A stretch of 64,000 nucleotides of DNA from Lineus longissimus (lineage: Eukaryota; Nemertea; Pilidiophora; Heteronemertea; Lineidae). The notes under the pieces are model-generated. The model was not told the origin of the DNA and did no database searches. It saw only the letters and a program-made list of their open reading frames with translations. The translations under genes and the position numbers were made by a program. The stretch lies in the NCBI RefSeq assembly GCF_910592395.1, contig NC_088320.1, forward strand, positions 14,632,501-14,696,500, in the 5' to 3' direction. Shown one piece after another: positions 11,066-18,777 of the stretch; position 1 is the stretch's first letter, and each line of letters begins with the position of its first letter.

Positions 11066-11347
11066 ATGAACAAAACTGTGAAAGCTCTCATTGGCGTACT
11101 ATGCTTGTCAATGACTGGAAATGTCATTTTGACAGGAATTAATTTTGTACCTCGAAATACTCTCGCTCCGCTTGTGAATGTCACAGACTTTCCAATGATT
11201 TACACTTGTCTAATGGAGCACAAAAGAAAGTTGATTAAAAATCACATTTATGGACATGTTTGTTATAATCCATGGCTCGATGTTTCTATAATAGACTTAA
11301 GATATTACAAAGATGGAGTTGTAAATCTGACTGATGTAAATTTATAA
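11066..11347 (+). CDS. Small membrane-anchored or secreted protein of unknown function (Polinton)
   Basis: Encodes 93 residues; the ATG follows AATTATAAATAA, a good match to the element's start signal. Residues 6-28 form a hydrophobic stretch that could be a signal peptide or anchor. The rest has two Cys (48, 66) and two N-glycosylation sequons (N38-V-T, N87-L-T), which fits exposure in the secretory pathway. It lies just inside the left terminal repeat and points inward. The stop codon sits inside a 15-bp inverted repeat (11336-11350 and 11376-11390). I recognise no family. By position and topology it could be an envelope or host-interaction accessory protein, but that is a guess. Confidence 0.6.
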   Translation: MNKTVKALIGVLCLSMTGNVILTGINFVPRNTLAPLVNVTDFPMIYTCLMEHKRKLIKNHIYGHVCYNPWLDVSIIDLRYYKDGVVNLTDVNL

Positions 11348-11390
11348 GCTAAAAAGCCTACTCGCTATGCTCGTAAGCTTATAAATTTAC
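11336..11390. terminator. Hairpin at the 3' end of the 93-codon gene
   Basis: Perfect 15-bp arms (11336-11350 and 11376-11390) around a 25-nt loop, overlapping the stop codon. It is one of a series of palindromes at Polinton gene ends, suggesting a 3'-end or boundary signal. Function is inferred. Confidence 0.45.
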
Positions 11391-11413
11391 TCACCCCACA
11401 CTACTTTTGTTTG

Positions 11414-11442
11414 ACTCGCTACTCACTAAGCTCGTAAGCTTA
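11414..11442. repeat. 29-bp dispersed repeat, copy 1
   Basis: An exact 29-bp match, in inverse orientation, to 18775-18803. Both copies lie immediately downstream of small plus-strand genes. The sequence contains CTCGTAAGCTTA and CTCGCTACTCAC modules; fragments recur at 11361-11380 and 21231-21248. Confidence 0.7.
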
Positions 11443-11475
11443 AATTTAGCCCAAACTGATTATCTCAGATGAAAG

Positions 11476-11889
11476 TCATGTCATTTCGGATTCTAGGATG
11501 AGCTCAAATTCACTCGCAGAAATAGTTCCATTATCCATGAATCTGGAAAGTAAATTATCGACACTCCGTAAGCATGCTTTTTTCTTAATTAAAATATCTA
11601 AATGTTTTTTCTCCTTTTTCCTTAATTTAGGAACTACAATTTTTCCAACCAATCCTAGGAGTGTACAGATAGCGGAAATTGGAATACTGATGACATTTCC
11701 AATCACTGTCGCAGCTCCAATTGATGCGACTGTGACACTGGTAATATACATACCAATTTCACAACCGTGTAAGATTTGACTAGCTTTTTTATAATTTTTA
11801 TGTAATTTTTTTCTTTTTTCAATATTCAGCTCTAATTCAGTAATTTTTTCTTTAATTTTTTCAAGTCTAAATTGTTCAGCATCATCCAT
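11476..11889 (-). CDS. Coiled-coil/hydrophobic-hairpin protein, unknown function (Polinton)
   Basis: Encodes 137 residues. The N-terminal 40 residues are a highly charged probable coiled coil (RLEKIKEKITELELNIEKRK). Residues 44-90 are two hydrophobic segments rich in Gly, Ala and Ile (GMYITSVTVASIGAATVIGN; SAICTLLGLVGKIVV). A basic stretch (KLRKKEKK) and an amphipathic C-terminus follow. This looks like a small membrane-active or virion protein. Its ATG directly abuts the stop codon of the penton gene (TAA|ATG), so the pair is probably expressed together. I do not recognise the family with certainty. It is the most distal minus-strand gene. Confidence 0.7.
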   Translation of the reverse strand: MDDAEQFRLEKIKEKITELELNIEKRKKLHKNYKKASQILHGCEIGMYITSVTVASIGAATVIGNVISIPISAICTLLGLVGKIVVPKLRKKEKKHLDILIKKKACLRSVDNLLSRFMDNGTISASEFELILESEMT

Positions 11890-12579
11890 TTATTCTAATC
11901 GTAAATCAATTGAAACTGGAGTTAAAAATTCAATAGGGTTATCATTCTGATCCTTGACCTGTAGTTCAATACTAGTATGATCGTGCTTTGCGATCTTTAC
12001 TTTTTGAAGGGAGGTATATTCATGAATATCTCCATAATATTTACCTTTGGGAACAAATGAAGTAATAAGATCACTGCGCTTTCCATTCACTAAATTTTTA
12101 TGTGTATCAACAATACTACAAGAAATTCTATACTCATGATAGGGTAGGAGTTTACAAGGTTTATTACCAGTAATTTCTGATCTTATAAAGGTATTGTCTT
12201 CAAAAGTCATTCCAAATATTTCACCTAGTTCTTTATGGAGAACTACAGCAAATGGTGGCTCGACTTTAATTTTAATTTTACCTTCACTGGGTAAATAAGT
12301 TAACTCAAATTTATCAGCATGTCCTTTTTCACTCAACGCTTCCTGTACTGCTTTATTGTAGGTAACTGGCGTATAAAATCCGTTGGGAATAGTGATCAAG
12401 TCTTGATTTGTATAGGCCCCATCAACAACAGTCGCAAATCGTAAATAGTGATTATGTAATTCCCTTGAAAAATTATAGTAAGTCATAGGAATAATAGCCT
12501 TTTCAACCTGTACAGTTTCATACGACTGAATACTCACTGGAAGTAGAATCCTTAATACATCATGAAATCTAACGTTCAT
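11890..12579 (-). CDS. Polinton penton (minor capsid) protein, single jelly-roll
   Basis: Encodes 229 residues, close to the usual length of about 250. It has features I associate with Polinton minor capsid proteins: a beta-strand-rich sequence, the ITIPNGFYTPVTYNKAVQEA motif near residues 62-82 (Gly-Phe-Tyr-Thr after a strand) and a C-terminal strand LTPVSIDLRLE. In tailless icosahedral dsDNA viruses this protein forms the pentameric vertices and works with the major capsid protein (here 17204-18418). The ATG overlaps the last 11 bp of the upstream 499-codon gene, typical of a compact viral gene block, and follows CTAAAATAAATG. No breaks are seen. Confidence 0.82.
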   Translation of the reverse strand: MNVRFHDVLRILLPVSIQSYETVQVEKAIIPMTYYNFSRELHNHYLRFATVVDGAYTNQDLITIPNGFYTPVTYNKAVQEALSEKGHADKFELTYLPSEGKIKIKVEPPFAVVLHKELGEIFGMTFEDNTFIRSEITGNKPCKLLPYHEYRISCSIVDTHKNLVNGKRSDLITSFVPKGKYYGDIHEYTSLQKVKIAKHDHTSIELQVKDQNDNPIEFLTPVSIDLRLE

Positions 12580-14068
12580 TTATTTTAGAAGAAATTTTAT
12601 GTGCTTTTTGTTTAATACTTCCTATATTGGTTGATAATACTTGAACAATAACTAAAATAGTGACAGCGATCATAATAATCAAATGCTCTGCTAAAAATCC
12701 TACAACACCAGCAGCTGCTTTTAAGATAGTAGACACAATAGATCCTAAAATTCCAGGCAAAGCTACTAAAGCTTTTTTACCTAAAGAAAGTAACCAATTT
12801 TTAAATTTGATCAAACCATCATGAATTTTACCAGGAATTCCTGGCTTACTCGGACCATCAGGTTTGCTAGGTTTATCAGGTTTTCCAGGTGGTTTACTTG
12901 ATTTTTTTGGTTTAAATATTGCAGCCACAGTTCCTCCAATCGCAGAAATAGTTAAAATAACTGCTGAAATAATACTTGCGATCGTAAGTCCTTTCTCTTT
13001 AAATAATTCTCTTAATTTTTCACCTAAAGTCATATCTTCTCTAAAAAATAAGCTCTTTATTTTTGCTACTTGAGATCTATAAATTTCTTTATAGGATTCA
13101 ACACTATTTTTATACATCCTATCATTATGCTCAAATTGATTTTTCCAAAATGTTATGTCTTCTCTATCACCTTGTTGTTCTGCATTATCAAGTCCTTTTT
13201 GAGACTCTTTAATTTTTTTATCATAATGTTCTACTTGTATTTTTAAGGCTGCTTCTCTTGTTCTTGCTATAGCCATCTGATCTCTTGCTTTTTTAATCTG
13301 ATTGACAGAATATTCATTACCTGCTTTTTCCCTAGCTTCATGAATAGCTTCATCAACGAATTCTTTCATTTTTTGCATATTCTTTTCATATGATTTAAAA
13401 TACCAAGATTCCCAAGAGTCATCAGTGTTACTTTCTAATTTATTAATGAGTACTTCTAACTCTTCTTTTCTTTCAGGTGAAATGTTAGCATCAACATGAG
13501 TTTCTATTATATCATCTGATTCTTGCACTACATTTGACTTGGTTTTAAATGTAGACATTTCAATATTTTCCGCTGCACTAGATCCTGCTCCATCTTCGTA
13601 ATTCAATTGTCTTCTAGCTGTTTTTTCTTCAACATTTTCAAGTATTGGAGTTTCTCCCACATTAATTTTCGTAAAAAATGTCATAAGTTCACTTATTCCT
13701 GTTAGAGAATTGATTGAATAAGGATTTCTAGTATATTTTTGTGTTAGCCTAATGCTCTCCCCGCTTGATTTGTGAAAAAATATTTCATCGTTTTCATTCA
13801 TTGTCAGTCTGTTACGAAATAGTTCCATTGTCTTCCCCTTCTTAAAAATTAAGTGACTTTTTTCCATAAAATCTCTTGTAAAATCATCCTTTGCATCAAT
13901 GATTCTCATTTTCTCCATTAAATCATTGTCAACGGGTTGTGGAACATCTCCAGTCAATTCATTCATAATATTATCATTATCCGCTGCTTGTTGATCATAA
14001 TTTTCATTTATGTCATCTGTAGCATCTTCTTCATAGGCTGGATTTTCAATTTCCATGACATTCTCCAT
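12569..14068 (-). CDS. Large membrane/coiled-coil Polinton protein, probable virion component
   Basis: Encodes 499 residues. Residues 1-60 are acidic and Asn/Asp-rich. Residues 195-345 are strongly charged and helical, probably coiled coil. TLGEKLRELFKEKGLTIASI (347-366) leads into a transmembrane segment (about 361-385). Residues 386-413 are a Pro/Lys/Gly/Ser linker with repeated KPDKPSKPDGPSKPG units. Residues 432-480 contain two more hydrophobic stretches (ALPGILGSIVSTILKAAAGV; LIIMIAVTILVIVQVL), followed by a basic tail. I recall similar TLGEKLRELF proteins in other invertebrate Polintons; their role is not established. Position between small membrane proteins and the penton gene suggests an internal-membrane or vertex component. 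The start follows TTTATAAAATAAATG. Confidence 0.75.
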   Translation of the reverse strand: MENVMEIENPAYEEDATDDINENYDQQAADNDNIMNELTGDVPQPVDNDLMEKMRIIDAKDDFTRDFMEKSHLIFKKGKTMELFRNRLTMNENDEIFFHKSSGESIRLTQKYTRNPYSINSLTGISELMTFFTKINVGETPILENVEEKTARRQLNYEDGAGSSAAENIEMSTFKTKSNVVQESDDIIETHVDANISPERKEELEVLINKLESNTDDSWESWYFKSYEKNMQKMKEFVDEAIHEAREKAGNEYSVNQIKKARDQMAIARTREAALKIQVEHYDKKIKESQKGLDNAEQQGDREDITFWKNQFEHNDRMYKNSVESYKEIYRSQVAKIKSLFFREDMTLGEKLRELFKEKGLTIASIISAVILTISAIGGTVAAIFKPKKSSKPPGKPDKPSKPDGPSKPGIPGKIHDGLIKFKNWLLSLGKKALVALPGILGSIVSTILKAAAGVVGFLAEHLIIMIAVTILVIVQVLSTNIGSIKQKAHKISSKINER

Positions 14069-14073
14069 TTATT

Positions 14074-14469
14074 TTATAAAAATTTTGATAGTGCAGCTGA
14101 TCCAATAACACTTGCTGCAATATAGGCTTGTTCATAATTTTTCTGAGAAGAACTAGGTTTATAATAATGAGACAAAGTTGGTTCAGGATGGATGCTGTCA
14201 TACTGTCGAATAGAATCTTTCATGTCTAAAATGTCTGATTGTGCTTGATGTTTTTTCTGTCGTTGTTCTGCAAGGAAATCAAGATGTTTAATTCTATTGT
14301 GCGACCATGTTGCTGACTCCTTTTGTAATTTTTCGCTTGCTAAATCGTGTCTTTTACGCTCTTCTGCAGCATTCTTAGCATCAAATGCGTGGAACATGGC
14401 ATTGCCCCCAACAAAAGCAGTCGCATTAGCTACTGCTCCAAAAATTGTAGTTAAAATCATGCCAGCCAT
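14074..14469 (-). CDS. Small conserved Polinton protein with N-terminal hydrophobic segment
   Basis: Encodes 131 residues. Residues 1-30 are hydrophobic and Gly/Ala-rich (GAVANATAFVGGNAMF). Next comes a charged helical region (EERKRHDLASEKLQKESATW), then SHYYKPSSSQKNYE, and a hydrophobic C-terminus (IAASVIGSAALSKFL). I recall proteins of the same layout (GGN motif, Lys/Glu helix, D/SxFYxPS, hydrophobic tail) in other invertebrate Polintons, where they are unassigned. Two membrane-associated ends around a helix fit a minor virion or membrane protein. The ATG follows TTTATAAAATAAATG, and the stop is 5 bp before the next gene's start. Confidence 0.72.
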   Translation of the reverse strand: MAGMILTTIFGAVANATAFVGGNAMFHAFDAKNAAEERKRHDLASEKLQKESATWSHNRIKHLDFLAEQRQKKHQAQSDILDMKDSIRQYDSIHPEPTLSHYYKPSSSQKNYEQAYIAASVIGSAALSKFL

Positions 14470-14490
14470 TTATTTTATAAAAATTTTCGT

Positions 14491-14565
14491 TCAATATGCC
14501 GAAAATGGCATATTGATTTTTTTTTTAAAAATTTCTTCAACAAGGGCTAACAATTTGCTAGCCCT
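14491..14565. terminator. Two hairpins between minus-strand genes
   Basis: TCAATATGCC (14491-14500) pairs perfectly with 14507-14516 around GAAAAT. AGGGCTA (14543-14549) pairs with 14559-14565. They fill the gap downstream of the 78-codon gene; 3'-end formation is a possible role. Confidence 0.4.
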
Positions 14566-14567
14566 GT

Positions 14568-14804
14568 TTAATTAGTGATGTTCTTTGGCAAACCTTGCTT
14601 TTCCAGATATCCTTTCGTAATAATAGCTAGTGACACAGCACCAGTTAGCTTCAATGCTTCCATCAAGTCAGGTTTACTAGGATCACCAATGTTTGACTTG
14701 AGTAGGTTTTTAGCAGCCATTCCATAGCCAACAACAAGTGCTGCTAAAACTGCAGAATGGTAAATTGTGTTTCCAATATTTTTCGTGTCGATCATTGTGC
14801 TCAT
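14568..14804 (-). CDS. Small two-segment membrane protein (Polinton)
   Basis: Encodes 78 residues. Two hydrophobic helices are visible (about 11-29, YHSAVLAALVVGYGMAAKNL, and about 51-66, KLTGAVSLAIITKGYL), joined by a short loop with IGDPSKPDLM. The GDPxKxD loop and length match small membrane proteins I recall from other Polintons. A minor virion membrane protein is the simplest reading, as an inference. The start follows ACTATAAATTAATG, a slightly degenerate version of the shared start signal. Confidence 0.68.
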   Translation of the reverse strand: MSTMIDTKNIGNTIYHSAVLAALVVGYGMAAKNLLKSNIGDPSKPDLMEALKLTGAVSLAIITKGYLEKQGLPKNITN

Positions 14805-14833
14805 TAATTTATAGTAAAATTTTTTTTTTAAAT

Positions 14834-15148
14834 TTATAAGATCATATTTTCAGATTTTTGTTTAGCTTTAAGTTTTTTAACATCATTATGTAATTTTTCT
14901 TCACTAGGATCAATAGGTGATGAATTTTTGGAATAGAACCAAACAAAACCTGCTAAGGTGATGCCACTTATCAATATTAAAGGATAGTAGTTTGTAGACA
15001 AATAATAACTTTGCTTAATGTCATCATCTGTTTTAACTTTTTTCTTTCCTTTATTCAACTGACCTAATTTTTTACCCCATTCAACTCTTTTAGGATTCTT
15101 TGGCTTTTCTGTTGTTGTAATTTCAGTTGTTGTGTTTTCTCCGTCCAT
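14834..15148 (-). CDS. Small basic protein with one transmembrane segment (Polinton)
   Basis: Encodes 104 residues: a Thr/Glu-rich start, then a basic block KPKNPKRVEWGKKLGQLNKG (15-34), a single transmembrane helix (about 53-71, YYPLILISGITLAGFVWFYS) and a charged C-terminal helix. PKRVxxGKKL followed by one membrane segment is a layout I recall from other Polinton ORFs. The basic N-terminus could contact DNA or capsid. The start lies 11 nt after ATAAAATAAA, the least typical spacing in the element, and it faces the divergent gene at 15360 across a repeat-rich promoter region. Confidence 0.65.
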   Translation of the reverse strand: MDGENTTTEITTTEKPKNPKRVEWGKKLGQLNKGKKKVKTDDDIKQSYYLSTNYYPLILISGITLAGFVWFYSKNSSPIDPSEEKLHNDVKKLKAKQKSENMIL

Positions 15149-15164
15149 ATCTGTTTATTTTATG

Positions 15165-15350
15165 AAAAAATATTAGCGACTATTAAAGTCATTATTAGCG
15201 ACTATTAAAGTCATTATTAAAGTCATTATTAGCGACTATTAAAGTCATGTTGATTTTTTGTGTGATGATAGTTGATTTTTTGTGTGATGATAGTTTATTT
15301 TTGTGATTTTAAATGTGGTGATGATTAATTTTAATAAAAATTAGGTTGTC
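15165..15350. promoter_or_regulatory. Divergent promoter region with tandem repeats
   Basis: The only head-to-head intergenic region of the element apart from that flanking the polymerase. It holds several copies of a 22-bp unit containing TTAGCGACTATTAAAGTCAT (about 15173-15247), one partly deleted, then two copies of GTTGATTTTTTGTGTGATGA (about 15250-15293). Genes on both sides have the AT-rich start signal. Arrayed binding sites for a regulator are plausible; the repeats may also be replication slippage. Confidence 0.5.
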
Positions 15351-15359
15351 ATAAATAAA

Positions 15360-16055
15360 ATGAAGACAGATGTTAGATTTGACAACTTTGAAGACATATA
15401 TGGAAAAGTTGTTGAAGCATTAGAAAATGACGCAAGACACTATCAATATGACATGTCACTTGTTTCATACAATCGTTATTATTTGCGAGAGCAGCTTAAA
15501 ATAGCTGGAAAATATGTAAATTTATATTGTAATCATTGGATTTGTCAAGATTGTTATTCAACAGATTGTACTATACTAGAGAATGAAGTCGTTTGTAATG
15601 ATTGTGGCACTGTAGACAATGCTTTTGATTCATACTCTCGTACTTCACCAGATTTGTGGACAAATTCTATTCAAAAAACGTATATTTGTGGATCACACTA
15701 TGGCATGGAAAAAACTCATAAGTATGTGATATCTAAATTTTCAAAATTTAAAGAACACTATAAAGACGAACTATTGTTCAAGAGAGTGGACTATCATTTA
15801 ATTGCCAAGGATGTGAAAAGGTTAGAAGACCTGTTTGAACAGAATAAGGATAAACTAAACAGAAAGTCCTTCTTTTTTAACAAACATATATTTCAAAAAT
15901 TAAATGAACACTATCTTTTAGCACCAGCAAGTATTAGCGCAGCGACGAGAAAAGAATTGAAAAAATTGGACGCAAAAGCAGCTGCATCAGCGAGTGTATT
16001 AACATCTTCTTTAGAAAAGGTGTATGAAGATTTTAAAACATTAAATTGGCCTTAG
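15360..16055 (+). CDS. Zinc-ribbon protein, putative VLTF3/TFIIB-like transcription factor
   Basis: Encodes 231 residues. A zinc ribbon is visible at 57-83: CQDC (62-65), 13 residues, then CNDCG (79-83), with additional Cys 57 and 70. The C-x2-C-x13-C-x2-C-G pattern is like TFIIB-type and poxvirus VLTF3-like late transcription factors. After the ribbon, the helical region FKRVDYHLIAKDVKRLEDLF and FFFNKHIFQKLNEHYLLAP resemble the conserved tail of VLTF3-like proteins of large DNA viruses. The C-terminus is Ala/Ser-rich. It is the only long plus-strand gene in the centre of the element, divergent from the virion gene block. A virus-encoded late regulator would fit the shared start motif, but the assignment rests on eye alignment. 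Confidence 0.6.
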   Translation: MKTDVRFDNFEDIYGKVVEALENDARHYQYDMSLVSYNRYYLREQLKIAGKYVNLYCNHWICQDCYSTDCTILENEVVCNDCGTVDNAFDSYSRTSPDLWTNSIQKTYICGSHYGMEKTHKYVISKFSKFKEHYKDELLFKRVDYHLIAKDVKRLEDLFEQNKDKLNRKSFFFNKHIFQKLNEHYLLAPASISAATRKELKKLDAKAAASASVLTSSLEKVYEDFKTLNWP

Positions 16056-16085
16056 ATTTTATAAAGTCAGACTCTATAAAATTTA
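16053..16085. terminator. Hairpin between convergent genes
   Basis: TAGATTTTATA (16053-16063) pairs with TATAAAATTTA (16075-16085), 10 of 11 bp, overlapping both gene ends. It is shared by the plus-strand zinc-ribbon gene and the minus-strand 139-codon gene. Confidence 0.4.
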
Positions 16086-16502
16086 GGAATCCTCGCATGT
16101 GTCCTCTGCTTCACGCGTCATTGCAGTTTCAGCAGTATTGACTACAATTGTACCTGCAGCTAAAAGTGTTGGATTCATATATTGACCCAGTTGTTTTTTT
16201 ATTTCATGGTTTACTATGATATTGTCATTTAATTTTTCATGTAATTTTTTTTTATCCAAATTTGGAAATACCATTTTTACTGCTTGAGTATATCCAAATA
16301 GTAAATTAGATACTAAATCATCAGCAATCTGAGTATTATATTTGATGTTATACTCATTATGTAATTTTTCAATATTTTTTTGTGACGCTTTTTTAATCGT
16401 AGCCTCAGATGATTTTATTCCTAGTTTATTTAGTAATCCTGATTGATAGTGTGAAAGTAATTCACTTCGCATGTCACACTCGTCTTCAACAATAGTTTCC
16501 AT
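16083..16502 (-). CDS. Unknown helical Polinton protein
   Basis: Encodes 139 residues: acidic start, mostly helical middle (TIKKASQKNIEKLHNEYNIK), then a less charged Ala/Thr/Val-rich segment (NPTLLAAGTIVVNTAETAMT) near the C-terminus. It lies directly downstream of the packaging ATPase gene (4 bp between stop and next ATG), so co-expression is likely and a morphogenesis role is possible. No known domain is recognised. The start follows ATCATAAATAAATG, a strong match to the shared signal, which supports it as a real gene. Confidence 0.65.
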   Translation of the reverse strand: METIVEDECDMRSELLSHYQSGLLNKLGIKSSEATIKKASQKNIEKLHNEYNIKYNTQIADDLVSNLLFGYTQAVKMVFPNLDKKKLHEKLNDNIIVNHEIKKQLGQYMNPTLLAAGTIVVNTAETAMTREAEDTCEDS

Positions 16503-16506
16503 TTAT

Positions 16507-17127
16507 TTATGATAAAAAATAATCAAAAGGCATCTTTCTGCGCAGTATAAGCTTCTTTTCTGCATCAATCTGCACAAGAACTGTGTCTTTTTCGCTTTGT
16601 GGAATACAGCGATTTTCTTTGAAAATTTGATCCATAGATAATTGATCATTCATTGTATGAATCACCATGTGTTTACAATTTTCTCTAAAATCTTTTACAA
16701 CTGCATTATATTTTTGTGTCAAAAGCCACACAGAAATGCCATAATGTCTTCCTGAGAAAGCTAGTTCAGTCAATTTTGTACACTTATTCTTTGATTCCCA
16801 CAAATTAGCACAATCATCAATGATAAATAATGTTTGGTGATCTTGACTTTTTAAATTTTCAATCGCATCTTCTAAGCATATATTTAAATCTGTAAGTACT
16901 AATTTTGGAGGATAAACAATTACACCTTTATCTTGTGTAATCCATGCTCTATCTTGGTAAGTTTTATTCATGTCAATCGTAGGACAAAATATCACAATGT
17001 CATCGAATTTTTTACGAAATTCTTTTTCAAGTAAATCTAGTATAAAGTAGGTCTTGCCACAATCAGTCATTCCGACAATTAACATATTGAACGGTGGATC
17101 ACAATAAAATTCACTTGTCATACTCAT
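16507..17127 (-). CDS. FtsK/HerA-type genome-packaging ATPase (Polinton ATP)
   Basis: Encodes 206 residues. Walker A is GMTDCGKT (19-26). Walker B is LFIIDDC (100-106), with two Asp. A likely arginine finger and sensor lie in GRHYGISVWLLTQ (126-138). This arrangement is that of the A32-like packaging ATPases of Polintons, virophages and large DNA viruses, which pump DNA into preformed capsids. Length is normal for the short Polinton form. It is next to the capsid gene, as expected. The start follows TTAAAATAAATG. All key residues are present. Confidence 0.93.
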   Translation of the reverse strand: MSMTSEFYCDPPFNMLIVGMTDCGKTYFILDLLEKEFRKKFDDIVIFCPTIDMNKTYQDRAWITQDKGVIVYPPKLVLTDLNICLEDAIENLKSQDHQTLFIIDDCANLWESKNKCTKLTELAFSGRHYGISVWLLTQKYNAVVKDFRENCKHMVIHTMNDQLSMDQIFKENRCIPQSEKDTVLVQIDAEKKLILRRKMPFDYFLS

Positions 17128-17139
17128 TTATTTTAACAA

Positions 17140-17165
17140 CTCGGTTGTCAAATTTGACAACCGAG
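17140..17165. repeat. Perfect 26-bp palindrome with TCAAATTTGA core
   Basis: Both arms are fully complementary, with the centre at 17152/17153. It lies between the major capsid gene's 3' end and the ATPase start. Palindromes with the same 10-bp core occur at 19873-19892, 20026-20045 and 20060-20083. Confidence 0.8.
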
Positions 17166-17203
17166 AGAAAGTCAACACTCTCGCTATGCGAAATATTTTG
17201 TGG

Positions 17204-18418
17204 TTAGTGTACAATGCCCTTTACTCGTTTATTCTCAAGTCCTACTAGCCCATCAGCTACAATATAGACAAGCATGTCATATTCTGTTTCAGTACTTCTG
17301 GTAAGTTCAAGTTGTAAACCATGTTTAATATTGCTCATGGCAGTTCCAGATCCATGTAAATAGTTGTCCTCTGTACTTCTCAGATCAATCCACAGAGCAT
17401 ATTTATGATTTTCATAGAATTTCTCGACATCCATCATGCAGTCTTCAGTTTGCTTAAGATCTTCTGACATATAAAGTCGTTTTACTTCGTCAAATTGATT
17501 ATAGGCTTTCATTCCTGACTTGTATATACAGTGAGAAATTCCTTCTGAAGTAATGGTCACATTAGTGATGTCTGGATTTTGAAAACTTGTATTTTCGGCA
17601 TCATACTCAGCGTAATTTTTCTGGAAAAATATCAGAATACCCTTTGTAGAAGCGCGATTGACATCTACATTGATATTCATGCGTTTATTCTTTCCAATTG
17701 AATCTGTCCTCAAAAGATGCACGTCTTCATATCGAAATCTAGTATCAGCATAAATTGCTTCGATTTCCTCACTAAGTTCTGTGGAAAAGACTGTTTCATA
17801 CTCAAGTTGAATATCTTTCACAGCATATGTTTTTGACGTTGCAGTTCCTGTCACAACATATTTTGCGTCATTAAATTTGATGTTATATTCAATGGATTCT
17901 AAAATAGCTGATGGGTAAAAAGGTAGATGATCATCAAATATTTCTGACTCAATAGGAATACAATATCTGTCACCAAATGCTGTTTTAATAGCATCTTTTC
18001 GTTGCTCCTTGTCAATACCTTGCTGAACACGATTTTTCCTTTGTTTTTCTGTCAACCAAAAATCCTTGAACGTATTATAGATGTAAGATTTGTCCACTTC
18101 ACTCATTGTTTTTCCACCCAATTTAGTAGTAATTCTTTCTACAATATTTCGACCTACATTCGCCACAAATCCAGCTGCTGCAGCATTGGCTGCATTACTT
18201 GCTTTTGATGAGGTAGAAAGTTTAAATGTAAGTTTCAAACTTTTAGGAACAATCACTTGTCCTTTTTCAAGCTGAGGAATTTTCACATAAAGTGTTTCTC
18301 CAGGATTCACAGAATTAGGATTGTGAGTAATGACTTCATAATTTCTTTTAGCTTTGAGCCCCTTGGCTATTTTGTTTGATCTATAAGGATCAAGATATTT
18401 ACCAAACGATGTGTCCAT
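17204..18418 (-). CDS. Major capsid protein, double jelly-roll (Polinton MCP)
   Basis: Encodes 404 residues. The family signature as I know it from invertebrate Polintons is present: NPGETLYVKIPQLEKGQVIV near residue 37, an ERITTKLGGKTM strand-turn near 95, DDHLPFYPSAI near 163, IQLEYETVFS near 203, and a C-terminal WIDLRSTEDNYLHGSGTAM followed by LQLELTR. In related viruses this protein forms trimeric hexons, each subunit with two jelly rolls. It is somewhat shorter than some Polinton MCPs. The gene sits between ATPase and integrase, and the ATG follows TACTATAAATAAATG. No frameshift or stop is seen, so a complete capsid protein could be made. Confidence 0.88.
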   Translation of the reverse strand: MDTSFGKYLDPYRSNKIAKGLKAKRNYEVITHNPNSVNPGETLYVKIPQLEKGQVIVPKSLKLTFKLSTSSKASNAANAAAAGFVANVGRNIVERITTKLGGKTMSEVDKSYIYNTFKDFWLTEKQRKNRVQQGIDKEQRKDAIKTAFGDRYCIPIESEIFDDHLPFYPSAILESIEYNIKFNDAKYVVTGTATSKTYAVKDIQLEYETVFSTELSEEIEAIYADTRFRYEDVHLLRTDSIGKNKRMNINVDVNRASTKGILIFFQKNYAEYDAENTSFQNPDITNVTITSEGISHCIYKSGMKAYNQFDEVKRLYMSEDLKQTEDCMMDVEKFYENHKYALWIDLRSTEDNYLHGSGTAMSNIKHGLQLELTRSTETEYDMLVYIVADGLVGLENKRVKGIVH

Positions 18419-18450
18419 TTATTTATAGTAAAATTTTTTTAAAAAAAATC

Positions 18451-18472
18451 AATGTGCCAAAAATGGCACATT
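18451..18472. terminator. Hairpin between divergent gene starts
   Basis: AATGTGCCA (18451-18459) pairs perfectly with 18464-18472 around AAAA. It lies between the MCP start and the small plus-strand gene at 18493, so it may instead be a promoter element. Confidence 0.35.
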
Positions 18473-18492
18473 CAAATAAAATGTTTAAATAA

Positions 18493-18777
18493 ATGCCTAA
18501 CATGTGTGGGATTAAATACTTTTACCCAGCAGCTATTGAGGAACTAAAAGAGGACATTCAAAAAATAAAAAACAGTCAGTTGGATGCTGGTGTTATAACA
18601 GCGAGTAAAGTCAATACTAAAGTGGATCAACTTGAGATATCAGTGAATGACAGTTTCACCAAATTAGAAAGATGGTGGACTATCGTTGGAACTTATTTAG
18701 ACTATATGTTCACCCGTAGAAGATGGAAAAATGTACCCAAGGAGCTGAAAGAACTTCCTTCATTGCAAATTGAGTAA
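18493..18777 (+). CDS. Small helical protein of unknown function (Polinton)
   Basis: Encodes 94 residues: a short Cys/Tyr-containing start, then a probable coiled coil (EELKEDIQKIKNSQLDAGVI; TKVDQLEISVNDSFTKLERW) and an aromatic/basic end (YMFTRRRWKNVPKELKEL). The ATG follows TTTAAATAAATG. The gene is divergent from MCP and convergent with integrase; the shared 3' ends carry a strong hairpin. No family recognised. Confidence 0.55.
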   Translation: MPNMCGIKYFYPAAIEELKEDIQKIKNSQLDAGVITASKVNTKVDQLEISVNDSFTKLERWWTIVGTYLDYMFTRRRWKNVPKELKELPSLQIE

